A stretch of 64,000 nucleotides of DNA from Gammaproteobacteria bacterium (GCA_009843635.1 VYDB01000112.1:1-64000), one strand, 5' to 3'. Shown: positions 8,226 through 17,335, counted from the first letter of the stretch. Numbers and translations are program-made. Notes: generated by a model from the letters alone, not told the origin.

Positions 8226-9634
8226 ATGGTCCAAGTGTGAACCGGCTCGCCTTGGTTTTGGCGTTCCAAGTAGGCCATGACCAATTGGTTGTCGTCCATG
8301 CCATGGGCCCGCACCCAGCGCCGCTGCCACTCGGCGCCGTTTTGGCCGGACTCGACGCGCGCCTCCACCAATCCCAGGTGCTCGTCGATCTCCGCTTCCG
8401 GTATGCCGTAGTGGGCAAGGCCCCGCCGGGCCAAGGGCAGCAATTCATCGAGCAGCAGCGCCTGGGCGCTCAGCGGCCCGTTTCGCCAGACCAGTTCAGT
8501 GTCGATGCCATGACGGGCGGCCGCATAAAAGTTGGCCCGCACAGTCTCGAAGCTCAACTGGGTCTCAATGGCTTCATCCTCCAACCCGAGGCCGCGCACC
8601 AAGCCGAAGAACAAGGCGGCATTGGCAACGCAATCGCGGATGGTCGGCCCGGCGGCAACCGAGCGATGCTCGATTCGAAGATGCACTTGGCCGTCGTGGT
8701 CGAAGCCGATGAGGGGACGGTTCCAGCGCCAAATGGTGCCGTTGTGAAAGCGCACATGGGCGAACTTGCCTGGCGCGGCATCGGCCACGGCGGGAATCAG
8801 GATGGGGTGCTGCTGCTGGTTGGCCGCAAAGATCTCAAACAGGGAGTCCTCGGCAAATCCGGCCCCGAAGTCCACCCGCTGGGGATAGTGGGCGCCGATG
8901 TCCACCGCCTGTTCGAAGAGGGGAATGCGGGTTTCCGCCCACAGCCGGTGCCCAAACAGCGACGGCGAGTTGGCGCAGGCCGCCACCATGGGCGCGGAGA
9001 CGGCCATGGCGGCGTTGAAGTCGCGCACGGCGTTGTCCGGCTTGCATTGCAGGTGAATTTGAAACGAGGTGGTGGCGGCTTCCAGCATCACGTCGGAGTG
9101 CTGCATGGCCAGGTCATCCTCGCCCTCGATGCGCACCTCCAGGGGCTTGCCGTCGCGCAGCGCCATCACCCGGTCGTTGAGGGCTTGGTAGCGCACCATC
9201 CGCGACATGTGCGCGGAGTTGAGCATGGCGTCCTTGATGGTCGGCAGGATGCCGATGGTCACCAACTGGCAGCCGAGATCATCGGCGGCTGATTGGCAGG
9301 CCTGCCAAGTGGCGGAGAGCTCATCGTGAAGGCGCGAGAAGGCGCGTCCCGACAGCGCCGTGGGGCTGCCGTTCAACTCCACGTTGTAGTTGGCCAGCTC
9401 CGGCACCACTAGGGGGTTGTTGAGATGGCTCAGGAAGCGATCGTTTTCCGGCAGGGGGTCGCCGTTGCCGTCAACCAGCCAAGCTTCGAGCTCGAAGCCG
9501 GCGATGTCGCCCCGTTCACTGAACCGGTTGCCGCTGAACTGCTCGGCGAGCAGGCGCGTCTCGTCGTCGAGACGAAAGCGGAACACGCTGAAATCCTCGG
9601 CGTTGAAATGGCGGCGGGGGATTTCATCGCCCAC
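8222..9634 (-). CDS. Glutamate-cysteine ligase family protein (GCS2 / COG2170-like)
   Basis: About 470 aa, carboxylate-amine ligase of the GCS2 type. The ATP/glutamate site region reads GFELEAWLVD, then VVPELANYNVELNGSP and later HLRIEHRSVAAGPT. Family enzymes join glutamate to cysteine or another amine using ATP. It is longer than the E. coli YbdK type (about 372 aa). The start is GTG 9634, four bases after the acyl-CoA dehydrogenase stop; earlier residues in the open frame come from that gene's shadow. It is translationally coupled to the downstream aspartoacylase-like gene. Whether it makes gamma-glutamylcysteine cannot be decided from sequence. Confidence 0.78.
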   Translation of the reverse strand: MGDEIPRRHFNAEDFSVFRFRLDDETRLLAEQFSGNRFSERGDIAGFELEAWLVDGNGDPLPENDRFLSHLNNPLVVPELANYNVELNGSPTALSGRAFSRLHDELSATWQACQSAADDLGCQLVTIGILPTIKDAMLNSAHMSRMVRYQALNDRVMALRDGKPLEVRIEGEDDLAMQHSDVMLEAATTSFQIHLQCKPDNAVRDFNAAMAVSAPMVAACANSPSLFGHRLWAETRIPLFEQAVDIGAHYPQRVDFGAGFAEDSLFEIFAANQQQHPILIPAVADAAPGKFAHVRFHNGTIWRWNRPLIGFDHDGQVHLRIEHRSVAAGPTIRDCVANAALFFGLVRGLGLEDEAIETQLSFETVRANFYAAARHGIDTELVWRNGPLSAQALLLDELLPLARRGLAHYGIPEAEIDEHLGLVEARVESGQNGAEWQRRWVRAHGMDDNQLVMAYLERQNQGEPVHTWTI

Positions 9635-9638
9635 GACA

Positions 9639-10823
9639 CTAGTCCGGCAGGCCGAGCACCCGCTTGGCGATGATGTTGCGCTGAATCTCGTTGCTGCCGC
9701 TGTAGATGGAGGCGGCCCGAAAGGCCAGCCATTGCCGGGTGGACTCCAACTCCTCGGCGGTGAAGGCGGTGCGGTCCGCGCCAAAGCCGCGAAAGCCGCT
9801 GAGCCGGGTCGCCAAGTCGTTGCGCTCCTGCTGTAGCTCGCTGGCGTAGATCTTGAAGATTGATGTCACCGGCCCGGGTGTGCCGCCCTCGGACTCCTCC
9901 ACCGCCCGCCGCTGCGCCAAGCGGAGCGCATGGGCGTTCATCTCGTAAGCGGTTACTTGGGCGCGGTAGGTAGGGTCGGCGATTTTCCCCTCCGCTTCGC
10001 CCAACGAATCCTTGGCGACGGCGGTCAGGCTGGTTTCCAGCCCACCGTCGCTGGTGGCGGCGCGCACCAGCGCCTGCATGCCGGAACGCTCATGCTGAAG
10101 TAAGCGCTTACCAACTGTCCAGCCTTTGTTGAGCTCGCCCACCAGATCATCCTTGCTGGCAATGGCGTTGTCGAAGAAGGTCTCGTTGAAGGGCGACTCC
10201 CCCGAAATCAGCCGGATGGGCTTGACGGTGACGCCGGGCTGATCCATGGGCAGCAGCATGAAGCTGATGCCGTCGTGCTTGGGCGCATCCGGGTCGGTGC
10301 GCACCAGGATGAACATCCAATCCGCCAAATGGGCGCCGGAGGTCCAGATCTTCTGCCCGTTGATCACGTAGTGGTCCCCGGCATCCTCGGCGCGGGTGCG
10401 CAGGCTCGCCAAGTCGCTGCCCGAACTCGGTTCGCTGTAGCCTTGGCACCATTCCACTTGCGCTTGGGCGATGCGCGGCAGATGGGTCTGCTTCTGCTTC
10501 TCGGTGCCGAACTCCAAGAGGGTGGGGCCGATCATGCTCGTCCCGAACCCGGACAAGGCCGGACGGGCTCGAATGCGGCTCATTTCTTCCACCAAGACGA
10601 GAAACTCCTCCTTGTCGAGACCACCGCCGCCGTAAGCTTGGGGCCAATCGGGCACTGTCCAGCCCTTCTCGACCATGCGGTCGAGCCAGATCAGGGTGTC
10701 CCGGTCGCGAATCTTGATCTTGGTGCTGCCGTTGGGTATCGGCCCGGGCCCTCGGGCGCCTGCCGGGCAGTTATCCGCCAGCCACGCCCGCGTCTCGGCC
10801 CTGAATTCATCCAACTCCGCCAT
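9639..10823 (-). CDS. Acyl-CoA dehydrogenase
   Basis: FAD-dependent acyl-CoA dehydrogenase, 394 aa, the usual length. Features include QGYSEPSSGSDLASL (FAD/substrate loop), VINGQKIWTSGAHLADW, and the C-terminal RAASIYSGSNEIQRNIIAKR that closes the FAD site. Catalyses alpha,beta-desaturation of an acyl-CoA; this subgroup (FadE-like, unassigned) is frequent in bacteria degrading lipids, steroids or terpenoids. Its start overlaps the end of the permease gene by 17 bases, so the two are co-transcribed. No other beta-oxidation gene is adjacent, leaving the substrate open. Confidence 0.93.
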   Translation of the reverse strand: MAELDEFRAETRAWLADNCPAGARGPGPIPNGSTKIKIRDRDTLIWLDRMVEKGWTVPDWPQAYGGGGLDKEEFLVLVEEMSRIRARPALSGFGTSMIGPTLLEFGTEKQKQTHLPRIAQAQVEWCQGYSEPSSGSDLASLRTRAEDAGDHYVINGQKIWTSGAHLADWMFILVRTDPDAPKHDGISFMLLPMDQPGVTVKPIRLISGESPFNETFFDNAIASKDDLVGELNKGWTVGKRLLQHERSGMQALVRAATSDGGLETSLTAVAKDSLGEAEGKIADPTYRAQVTAYEMNAHALRLAQRRAVEESEGGTPGPVTSIFKIYASELQQERNDLATRLSGFRGFGADRTAFTAEELESTRQWLAFRAASIYSGSNEIQRNIIAKRVLGLPD

Positions 10824-12162
10824 GCTCTCCCTCTTGCTGTTGACCGTCTCGGAAACCCCGCCGGGTAGGCTGTTTTACACGATTGCTCAGCCAATAGAAA
10901 GCGGCCCCGATGAGGATCAAGGCTAAGCTCAATCCCGCCTCCTGGGGACGCTCCGCCAAGATGTAGAACAGGGTCCAGCCGGTGATTGCGAGGTAGGCCA
11001 AGGGCGGCAGCGGATAGCCGGTGACCCGGTACGGCCGCGCCAAGCCCGGACGGCGAGCGCGCAACACGAAGACGCCGGCCACCGTGATCAGCGTGGACAG
11101 TCCCAAGCTGAACCCGGCGAACACCAGGATGGATTCGAAGGAAGCCGTCCAGATGAATGCCAAGGCCATCAACGACTGAGTGGCGATCGCCACCGTCGGC
11201 AGGCCGTCGCGATTGGTTCGGGCCAGCGCGCGGAACGCCGGAAAATCCTCCCCGATGACCTGCATCACCCGAGGCCCGGCCAAAATCATGGCGCTGACGG
11301 TGGAGATCAACAGGGCCGCCAGAACCAGGCCCATCGCTTTCCCGCCAGTCCCGCCGAAGGCTTCCTCGGCGACGATGTAGCCAATTTCCAGCTTGCCCGT
11401 CATGGCGTCGATGGGTGCGGCGTGGAGAAAGGTGAAGTTGAGCAGCAGGTACAAGCCGGCGACCAAGCTCGTTCCTAGCGCCAGGGCACGGGGCAAGTTG
11501 CGTTGCGGATCAGCCACTTCGCTGGTGAGGTAGGTGGCGGCGTTCCAGCCCGTGTAGGCGTAGTTGACGTAGATGAGGGCCACTGCGAAGGCGCTGCCAA
11601 GCAGCAGGCCGCCATCGCCTGCCACTGGCGTGAAGGCGACCGGCTGCGGAGCATCGACCGCGCCCCAGACCGCGCCGCAGAAGCCTAGGATCAGCGCGAT
11701 CTTCAAGCCAGTGAACCAACGCTGCACGCCGCCGCTGCCGCGCCTTGTGCCCATGTGGGCGGCGGTCAGGCCGATGACCAGGACTGTGGCGCTCGCTTCC
11801 GGCGGCACCATCGGCACTGCGGAGCCGAGATAAGCGCCAAAGGTGATGGCGGCCAGCGCGGTGGGGGCGGCGAAGCCGATGGTCGCCGAAATCCAGCCGG
11901 AAACGAAGCCAACCGCCGGATGGTAGATCTCGCTTAAAAAGTGGTACTCGCCCCCGGAGCGGGGCAGCGCGGCACCGAGTTCGGCGTAGCAGAGCGCGCC
12001 GCACAGTGCGGCGAGGCCGCCCACGGCCCAGAGCATCAACAGCACGAAGCCGGATTGAATGTCCAACAATTGGAACCCGAGGCTGGTGAACACCCCGGTG
12101 CCGATCATGTTGGCCACCACCACGGCGGCGGCGGTGGCGGCGCTGAACTTCGTTTGCTTCAT
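10807..12162 (-). CDS. APC superfamily amino-acid permease
   Basis: A 451-aa, roughly 12-helix permease. The first helix carries VVVANMIGTGVFTSLGF, the unwound GxG substrate motif of APC transporters, and helix 3 starts near LPRSGGEYHFLSE. Probably imports an amino acid or related compound by proton symport or exchange. It heads the minus-strand run reaching down to hldE and diverges from parD, with only about 40-70 bases between the two starts. Confidence 0.88.
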   Translation of the reverse strand: MKQTKFSAATAAAVVVANMIGTGVFTSLGFQLLDIQSGFVLLMLWAVGGLAALCGALCYAELGAALPRSGGEYHFLSEIYHPAVGFVSGWISATIGFAAPTALAAITFGAYLGSAVPMVPPEASATVLVIGLTAAHMGTRRGSGGVQRWFTGLKIALILGFCGAVWGAVDAPQPVAFTPVAGDGGLLLGSAFAVALIYVNYAYTGWNAATYLTSEVADPQRNLPRALALGTSLVAGLYLLLNFTFLHAAPIDAMTGKLEIGYIVAEEAFGGTGGKAMGLVLAALLISTVSAMILAGPRVMQVIGEDFPAFRALARTNRDGLPTVAIATQSLMALAFIWTASFESILVFAGFSLGLSTLITVAGVFVLRARRPGLARPYRVTGYPLPPLAYLAITGWTLFYILAERPQEAGLSLALILIGAAFYWLSNRVKQPTRRGFRDGQQQEGEHGGVG

Positions 12163-12200
12163 TGCCAGCCGTTAAAGCATGCGCTAGATTACACCAATAG

Positions 12201-12215
12201 TATGAAATCTTCATA
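12201..12215. promoter_or_regulatory. Perfect inverted repeat before parD, likely operator
   Basis: TATGAA-ATC-TTCATA is a perfect six-base inverted repeat with a three-base centre, 17 bases before the ParD start. Ribbon-helix-helix antitoxins such as ParD bind sites of this kind to autoregulate. It also lies in the promoter region of the divergent permease gene, so it might affect both. Confidence 0.45.
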
Positions 12216-12232
12216 GACTTTGGATGCCAATC

Positions 12233-12484
12233 ATGGCGACAATGCGCAAGACCATTACCGTCACAGCACACCAGAACGAGTGGATCAAAGCACAGATAGC
12301 GGCGGGCGACTTTACCAACGACAGCGAGTACATTCGCGATTTGATCCGGCGCGATCAGTCTCGTCAGGCCGAGATCGAGGCGATTCGCCAAGCGTTGATC
12401 GAAGGCGAGCAGAGCGGCGATCCCCAACCCTTCGACGGTGGCGGGTTCAAGGCCAGAATGGCCGCCGAACATGCCGGACAATGA
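12233..12484 (+). CDS. ParD-type antitoxin (ribbon-helix-helix)
   Basis: About 83 aa. The N-terminus (RKTITVTAHQNEWIKAQI, then FTNDSEYIRDLIRRDQ) is the ribbon-helix-helix DNA-binding fold of ParD antitoxins; the flexible C-terminal tail (GGGFKARMAAEH) is the usual toxin-neutralising part. ATGs at 12224, 12233 and 12242 are all in frame and no ribosome site settles the choice. Overlaps the toxin gene by 14 bases. ParD binds ParE and autoregulates the pair. Confidence 0.88.
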   Translation: MATMRKTITVTAHQNEWIKAQIAAGDFTNDSEYIRDLIRRDQSRQAEIEAIRQALIEGEQSGDPQPFDGGGFKARMAAEHAGQ

Positions 12485-12791
12485 CAAGCAGTACAGGCTT
12501 TCTCCGGCAGCCGAGCGTGACTTGGAGGAAATCTGGCTTTATACGTTCAACCAATGGGGCTTGACGCAAGCGAACCGTTACACGGATGACCTGCTGGCGG
12601 CTTTTCAACGCCTCGCCGCCCATCCGCAACACGGACAGCGCGTCAATCACATCCGTCCAGGATACCGGCGCAGCCGAGTGCGTCGGCACGCCATCTACTA
12701 CCGCGCCTTCGACTACGGCATCGCGGTCATTCGCGTGCTGCACGACCGCATGTCACCGCTACGCCATCTTCCAGATGAAGCACAGGATTAG
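12471..12791 (+). CDS. ParE-type toxin (RelE/ParE superfamily)
   Basis: A 106-aa toxin of the ParE family: YRLSPAAERDLEEIWLYT at the N-terminus, RLAAHPQHGQR in the middle and the closing IRVLHDRMSPLRHL strand-helix. Characterised ParE proteins poison DNA gyrase; RelE relatives cleave mRNA on ribosomes, and sequence alone does not exclude the latter. ATG 12471 is chosen because it gives the family-length protein; the open frame from 12438 only adds a shadow of parD. Confidence 0.9.
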   Translation: MPDNDKQYRLSPAAERDLEEIWLYTFNQWGLTQANRYTDDLLAAFQRLAAHPQHGQRVNHIRPGYRRSRVRRHAIYYRAFDYGIAVIRVLHDRMSPLRHLPDEAQD

Positions 12792-12910
12792 CCGTGCTGG
12801 CCGACAAGGCACCCGGAGTAATGGCAAAATTGCGCGATCCCAAGAACCTCCGATTCGCGTTCTGCGCGTCAGGGCAGCTATTGCAACTTTGTCAGACAGG
12901 ATACTGACCC

Positions 12911-14299
12911 ATGCCACAGTCGCCGACTTTCGGCATTATCAGTTTCCGCATTCTCAGCCTTGTCGCCACCGCACTGCTCGCCGTTTGGTCGCCTTGGCCG
13001 GCACAAGCCCAAGCCACTGAATCGCCCATCACCTATCAAGTCACCTTTCAAGGCACCTGGACCACCGCCGCCACGCCCGGCGGTCTGCCGGGAAGTGCGC
13101 ACTTTTCGCCGCTGATCGGCACCGTGCACAATGATCGCGTGACCTTTTGGGAGGTTGGCGGCATGGCCAGCCGGGGGGTCGAAGACGTGGCGGAGCTCGG
13201 CCACACCAGCGCCTTCAAGTCCGAGATCAACGCCAGCGATCACGCTGGCGCCATCATCGAAAAGGGTCTCGGCACGGGCGGCACACCGGAGGTGAGCGTT
13301 GAGTTCGAGACCACTAGGGACCACCCACTAGTCACGCTGATCACCATGATCGCGCCGAGCCCGGACTGGTTCGTGGGCGTCTCGGGGCTGTCGCTGCTTG
13401 ACGCGCGAGATCGCTGGCTGCCGCGGCTTGAAGTGGAGCTGTTTCCCTACGATGCCGGCACCGAGAACGGGAACGGCTTCTCGCTCAGCAATTCGGCGAC
13501 CGTGCCGCAGGGAACCATCACCCGCATCCGGGGAACAGGCCCGTTCACGGATGAACCGATGGCGAAATTCACTTTCGTTCGACAGGGCGCTGGCGATTCG
13601 ACCGTCCATGTGCCGCTATTGCTATCGGCGTCCGAACCGCTGCGGCAGGGCTTCCTGCGCCTCATCAACCACTCGGGGTTGCCTGGCGACGTCTCGCTGA
13701 CCGCCATTGACGACACCGGGGAAGAATTCGGCCCGGTCAGTCTCGAACTGGCGGCGCACCAAGCCATCCATTTCAATTCAACCGACTTGGAGCTGGGCAA
13801 TCCGACCAAAGGTCTGGAAGTTGGTATCGGCCAAGGGCAGGGTGATTGGCGGCTGCGGCTGGTCAGCCCGTTGTCGCTGGAAGCCTTGGCCTATGTTCGC
13901 ACCGAAGACGGCTTTCTCACCAGCATCCATGATCTCGCTCCGAAGATCACCGGCCTGCATCGAGTGTCAACCTTCAACCCGGCCAGCAACCCGCGCCAAG
14001 CGAGCCTGCTGCGGCTGATCAATCCCGAAGACCGCGAGGCGGAGGTCGCGATATACGGGCTGGACGATTCGGGCGCTATGCGCGGCCCAGTCCGGCTCAC
14101 ACTGCCCGCCGGCCATGCGCGCTCAATCGACGCGAAAGCTCTGGAGGAGGGCGGCAACGGCCTCGAAGGCGTCCTCGGCGATGGACAAGGCAAGTGGCAA
14201 CTCGACATCGAGGCTGACCAGGACATTCAGGTGATGAGCTTGATCAAGAGTCCGGAAGGGCACATCACCAACCTATCGTCATTGCCGGACGACGATTGA
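12911..14299 (+). CDS. Exported spondin-domain protein with two C-terminal repeat modules
   Basis: A 462-aa secreted protein. A signal peptide ends near PWPAQAQA (about residue 35). Residues about 40-235 form a spondin N-terminal domain: YQVTFQGTWT, HFSPLIGTVHN and GVEDVAELG are typical of bacterial members. Residues about 240-345 and 355-460 are tandem copies of one module, each starting with a LRLIN strand, then a DDTG/DDSG turn, GPV, and a G-GxGxGxW element (IGQGQGDWRL and LGDGQGKWQL). Such modules occur in surface or secreted proteins of marine Gammaproteobacteria; I know of no defined function. It stands alone between parE and a VOC gene. Confidence 0.75.
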   Translation: MPQSPTFGIISFRILSLVATALLAVWSPWPAQAQATESPITYQVTFQGTWTTAATPGGLPGSAHFSPLIGTVHNDRVTFWEVGGMASRGVEDVAELGHTSAFKSEINASDHAGAIIEKGLGTGGTPEVSVEFETTRDHPLVTLITMIAPSPDWFVGVSGLSLLDARDRWLPRLEVELFPYDAGTENGNGFSLSNSATVPQGTITRIRGTGPFTDEPMAKFTFVRQGAGDSTVHVPLLLSASEPLRQGFLRLINHSGLPGDVSLTAIDDTGEEFGPVSLELAAHQAIHFNSTDLELGNPTKGLEVGIGQGQGDWRLRLVSPLSLEALAYVRTEDGFLTSIHDLAPKITGLHRVSTFNPASNPRQASLLRLINPEDREAEVAIYGLDDSGAMRGPVRLTLPAGHARSIDAKALEEGGNGLEGVLGDGQGKWQLDIEADQDIQVMSLIKSPEGHITNLSSLPDDD

Positions 14300-14339
14300 G
14301 TTGGTATCAAGGACGGTAACGAACGACGAAGGAAGAGCA

Positions 14340-14780
14340 ATGACCGACGCATCGAAAACAAGCACCGCAACGATCATCCCCACCCTTCGGTATCGAGACG
14401 CCCCCGCCGCGATTGACTGGCTGTGCAAGGCATTCGGCTTTGAGCCCCATCTGGTGGTGCCGGGGCAGGGCGGGAGGATCGCCCACGCCCAACTGGTTCG
14501 CGGCAACGGGATGATCATGCTCGGCTCAGCGGGCGACGATGAATTCGGGCGGCTTCAGCAGCCGCTGGAGAGGCCTGATGCGCCGGTTTCGCAGAGCCCC
14601 TACATCATCGTTGCGGACGTCGATGCGCACCACGCGACGGCGGTGGCGGCAGGCGCCGAAGTGGTCATGGCCCCCAAGGACGAGGACCACGGCGGCCGCG
14701 GCTATTCATGCCGGGACTTGGAAGGTCACCTCTGGAACTTCGGCAGCTACAACCCCTGGGAAGAGGCGCAGGGGCAGTGA
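14340..14780 (+). CDS. VOC superfamily (glyoxalase/bleomycin-resistance-like) protein
   Basis: A 146-aa single-chain VOC fold: TIIPTLRYRDAPAAIDWLCK is the first beta-alpha unit and GYSCRDLEGHLWNFGSY the closing strand with the metal-site Glu region. This subgroup (PhnB/YcgJ-like) is mostly uncharacterised. GGAAGAG just before ATG 14340 decides the start. Cytosolic, no obvious operon partners. Confidence 0.8.
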   Translation: MTDASKTSTATIIPTLRYRDAPAAIDWLCKAFGFEPHLVVPGQGGRIAHAQLVRGNGMIMLGSAGDDEFGRLQQPLERPDAPVSQSPYIIVADVDAHHATAVAAGAEVVMAPKDEDHGGRGYSCRDLEGHLWNFGSYNPWEEAQGQ

Positions 14781-14804
14781 CCTTCATGGGATAAAATCTC
14801 AAAC

Positions 14805-14853
14805 TCCCGGCGGAGAGCGCATTCCAATGGGCCAATCGAGGGCGGGACACCCT
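14805..14853 (-). repeat. 49-bp dispersed repeat, copy B
   Basis: Inverted copy of 34-82, 39 of 49 positions identical without gaps. The hairpin at its head keeps its shape in RNA (AGGGTG with CGCCCT, a G-U in place of G-C). It fills the gap between the VOC gene and the converging quinone oxidoreductase gene. Confidence 0.6.
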
Positions 14854-14918
14854 CGCTCCGTGGGATGTCGCCGGATTCGGGCGTGGACCCTCGGACGGCG
14901 CGGAGGACAAATCCCCAT

Positions 14919-15884
14919 TCACCATTCCAGCACCACCTTGCCGAAGGTTTGGTTGCTGGCCACGAGGTCGTGGCCCTTCTGGGCGTCTGCCATGGGCACC
15001 ACGGTTTCGATGATCGGCTTGATGGCACCGCTTTCGAGCTTGGGCCAGAGGTGGATTTCGAGGCCGTCCATCACCGCCGACTTGGCGGCGATGCTGCGGG
15101 CGCGCAGCGTCGAGCCGATCAGGCGCAGGCGTTTCATCAGCACCATCGCGAGCGGAAGTTCGGCCTTGATGCCGCCCATTAGGCCGATCAGCACCAAGCG
15201 CCCGTCCGTGCGCAGGCTGGCTAGGTTGTCAGCCAAGTAGTTGGCGCCGACGGGATCGAGGATCACGTCAAAGCCCTCGCCGTTGGTCCATTCGGCGACC
15301 TGCTCGGCAAAGCCGCCTTGGTGGCGGTCGGCGCCGCCGCTAGCGCCGAGCTCGAGGCAGCGCTGCAGCTTGTCATCGCCGCCGACCGTGACGAATGCGG
15401 GATTGCGGCTCTCGCGGCAGAGCTGGATGGCGGCCGTGCCAACGCCGCTGCCTCCCGCATGCAGCAGCACCCGCTCGTTGGTGACAAGCCCTGCCTCTTG
15501 GTAGAGGTTGAGGTAGGCGGTGGCGAATACCTCCGGCACCGCTGCGGCTTCGCGCAGGGAAAGACCCTCGGGCACCCGCAGCACCTGGCCGGCGGGCACG
15601 GCCACCGTTTCGGCGTAGCCGCCACCAGCTAGCAGGGCGCAGACTTGATCGCCCGACTTGACACGCTGCACCCCCTCGCCCACCGCAACCACTTCGCCGG
15701 CGCACTCCAAGCCGAGGATGGGGCTCGCGCCGGGTGGCGGCGGATAGCCCCCGGCCGCCTGCACGAGGTCGGCGCGGTTGACGGCGCTGGCGGCCACGGC
15801 GATCTTCACTTGACCCACGCCGGCCTCCGGCTCCGGGGCTTCGCCCAACTCCAGCCGACCGTTCTCCACTAAGACTGCCTTCAT
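14919..15884 (-). CDS. NAD(P)H quinone oxidoreductase, PIG3-like MDR family
   Basis: Medium-chain reductase of 321 aa without structural zinc. The N-terminal GroES-like domain (NRADLVQAAGGYPPPPGASP, GLECAGEVVAVG) and the nucleotide-binding LLHAGGSGVGTAAIQLC are those of the PIG3/zeta-crystallin group, which reduces quinones using NADPH. AAGGAG before ATG 15884 supports the start. Follows hisF by 30 bases on the same strand, so it may be transcribed with hisHF. Confidence 0.88.
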   Translation of the reverse strand: MKAVLVENGRLELGEAPEPEAGVGQVKIAVAASAVNRADLVQAAGGYPPPPGASPILGLECAGEVVAVGEGVQRVKSGDQVCALLAGGGYAETVAVPAGQVLRVPEGLSLREAAAVPEVFATAYLNLYQEAGLVTNERVLLHAGGSGVGTAAIQLCRESRNPAFVTVGGDDKLQRCLELGASGGADRHQGGFAEQVAEWTNGEGFDVILDPVGANYLADNLASLRTDGRLVLIGLMGGIKAELPLAMVLMKRLRLIGSTLRARSIAAKSAVMDGLEIHLWPKLESGAIKPIIETVVPMADAQKGHDLVASNQTFGKVVLEW

Positions 15885-15914
15885 TGAGGGTGCTCCTTAA
15901 AGTCAGTCGCGCGC

Positions 15915-16694
15915 CTACCAAGACATGCGCATCTTGACGCCTTCGCGATGCAGCCAGCGCTTCAGTTCGCTGACCCGGTAGTCGCCGTAGTGAACCATGG
16001 AGGCCACCAAGGCGGCATCCGCCCGGCCCGTGGTCAGGGCCTCCTTGAGATGCTCAGGCTTGCCCGCGCCGCCGGAGGCGATGACGGGGATGCGCACCGC
16101 CTCGGCGATCATCGCGGTGAGCTTAAGCTCGTAGCCGTCCCGGGTGCCGTCGGCATCGATGGCGTTGACCACCAACTCCCCGGCGCCGAGCCGCTCGCCC
16201 TGAAGGGCCCAGGCCAAGCCGTCGATGCCCATGGGGGTGCGCCCGCCGTTGATGACGATCTCGTATCCGGAAGGGCAGTTGTCGCTTTTCGGCACTTGGC
16301 GGATGTCCATGGACAGCACCACGTTCTGGTTGCCGATGGCCTCGGCGCACTCGCTGATCAGGGCCGGACGCGCCACCGCCGCCGAGTTGACGTTGATCTT
16401 CTCCGCGCCGGCCAGGCGCAGGTCGGTGGCGTCCGCCACCGAACGCACCCCGCCACCTACCGAAAGCGGGATGAACACCTCCTTGGCGACGGCCTCCACC
16501 ACGTCGAGCATGATGGCGCGCTTGTCGCTGGAGGCGGTGATGTCGTAGAAGACCAGCTCGTCAAGGCCGTCCGCGTAGTATTCCCGGGCCTTCTCCACCG
16601 GGTCGCCGATGTCCTTGGTGTTGACGAAGCGCACGCTCTTGGCCAGCTTGCCATCGCGCACATCCAGGCAGGCTATCAGGCGCTTACTCAGCAT
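15915..16694 (-). CDS. hisF: Imidazole glycerol phosphate synthase cyclase subunit
   Basis: HisF, 259 aa, a TIM barrel that with HisH turns PRFAR into IGP and AICAR in histidine synthesis. The catalytic Asp11 is present in [11 protein letters not shown], and the second Asp in VVLSMDIRQ. Phosphate loops are visible ([21 protein letters not shown]). ATG 16694 overlaps the hisH stop by seven bases. hisA, which often lies between hisH and hisF, is absent here. Confidence 0.93.
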   Translation of the reverse strand: MLSKRLIACLDVRDGKLAKSVRFVNTKDIGDPVEKAREYYADGLDELVFYDITASSDKRAIMLDVVEAVAKEVFIPLSVGGGVRSVADATDLRLAGAEKINVNSAAVARPALISECAEAIGNQNVVLSMDIRQVPKSDNCPSGYEIVINGGRTPMGIDGLAWALQGERLGAGELVVNAIDADGTRDGYELKLTAMIAEAVRIPVIASGGAGKPEHLKEALTTGRADAALVASMVHYGDYRVSELKRWLHREGVKMRMSW

Positions 16695-17335
16695 TGGCCG
16701 TCCCAACGGGTGAAGCGATCCAGCAGGCTTAGGCCCACGCGGCCGCTTTTCTCCGGGTGAAACTGAACGCCGAAGTAGTTGCCCCGGCCCACGGCAGCGG
16801 CGAAGTCGTCCTCGTAGGTGGTGCGGGCGTACACGCAGGCTTGATCCTCCGGAGCGGGGTAGTAGGCGTGGACGAAGTAGAACTCATCGCCCGGCTCAAT
16901 GCCGTCGAGCAACGGATGGGGCTGGATTGGGCGCACCTCGTTCCAGCCCATGTGAGGGATCTTCAATTCCGGGCGGTCCAGCCGAAAGCGGCGCGTCTCG
17001 CCGGGGATTAGACCCAAGGTTTCGGTGTCGTTCTCCTCGGAGTGCCGCAGGGAGATTTGCAGGCCCAGGCAGATGCCCAGCACCGGCTTGCCGTCATCGA
17101 CCGCACTGCGCAGCGCGTCGGCCAATCCATTGCGGCGCAGGCTCGCCATGGCGCTGCCCGCCGCCCCGACGCCGGGAAAGATGATTCGGGAGGCCGCCTT
17201 CACCCGGACCGGATCGTTGCTGATGACGGCGTCGGCGCCAACCTCCGCGCAGGCTCGCTGCACGCTGCGCAGATTGCCGGCGTCGTAGTCGATGATGACG
17301 ATAGGGTCGGCCAAGGCGGCGGGCGTCCATGACAA
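16688..17335 (-). CDS. hisH: Imidazole glycerol phosphate synthase glutaminase subunit
   Basis: HisH, about 215 aa, a class I glutamine amidotransferase supplying ammonia to HisF. Catalytic Cys is in VLGICLGLQ, and the His-Glu pair is in [11 protein letters not shown]. The core starts at [14 protein letters not shown]. The start is uncertain: no ATG is in frame; TTG 17335 or TTG 17314 are the options and neither has a convincing ribosome site. Divergent from hemH across about 80 bases. Confidence 0.9.
   Translation of the reverse strand: MSWTPAALADPIVIIDYDAGNLRSVQRACAEVGADAVISNDPVRVKAASRIIFPGVGAAGSAMASLRRNGLADALRSAVDDGKPVLGICLGLQISLRHSEENDTETLGLIPGETRRFRLDRPELKIPHMGWNEVRPIQPHPLLDGIEPGDEFYFVHAYYPAPEDQACVYARTTYEDDFAAAVGRGNYFGVQFHPEKSGRVGLSLLDRFTRWDGQC

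Noticed and set aside
8237..9292. 351-codon plus-strand open frame opposite the glutamate-cysteine-ligase-like gene
   Set aside because: It is antisense to a well-supported enzyme, has no recognisable domain or export signal, and long antisense frames are expected in GC-rich coding DNA.
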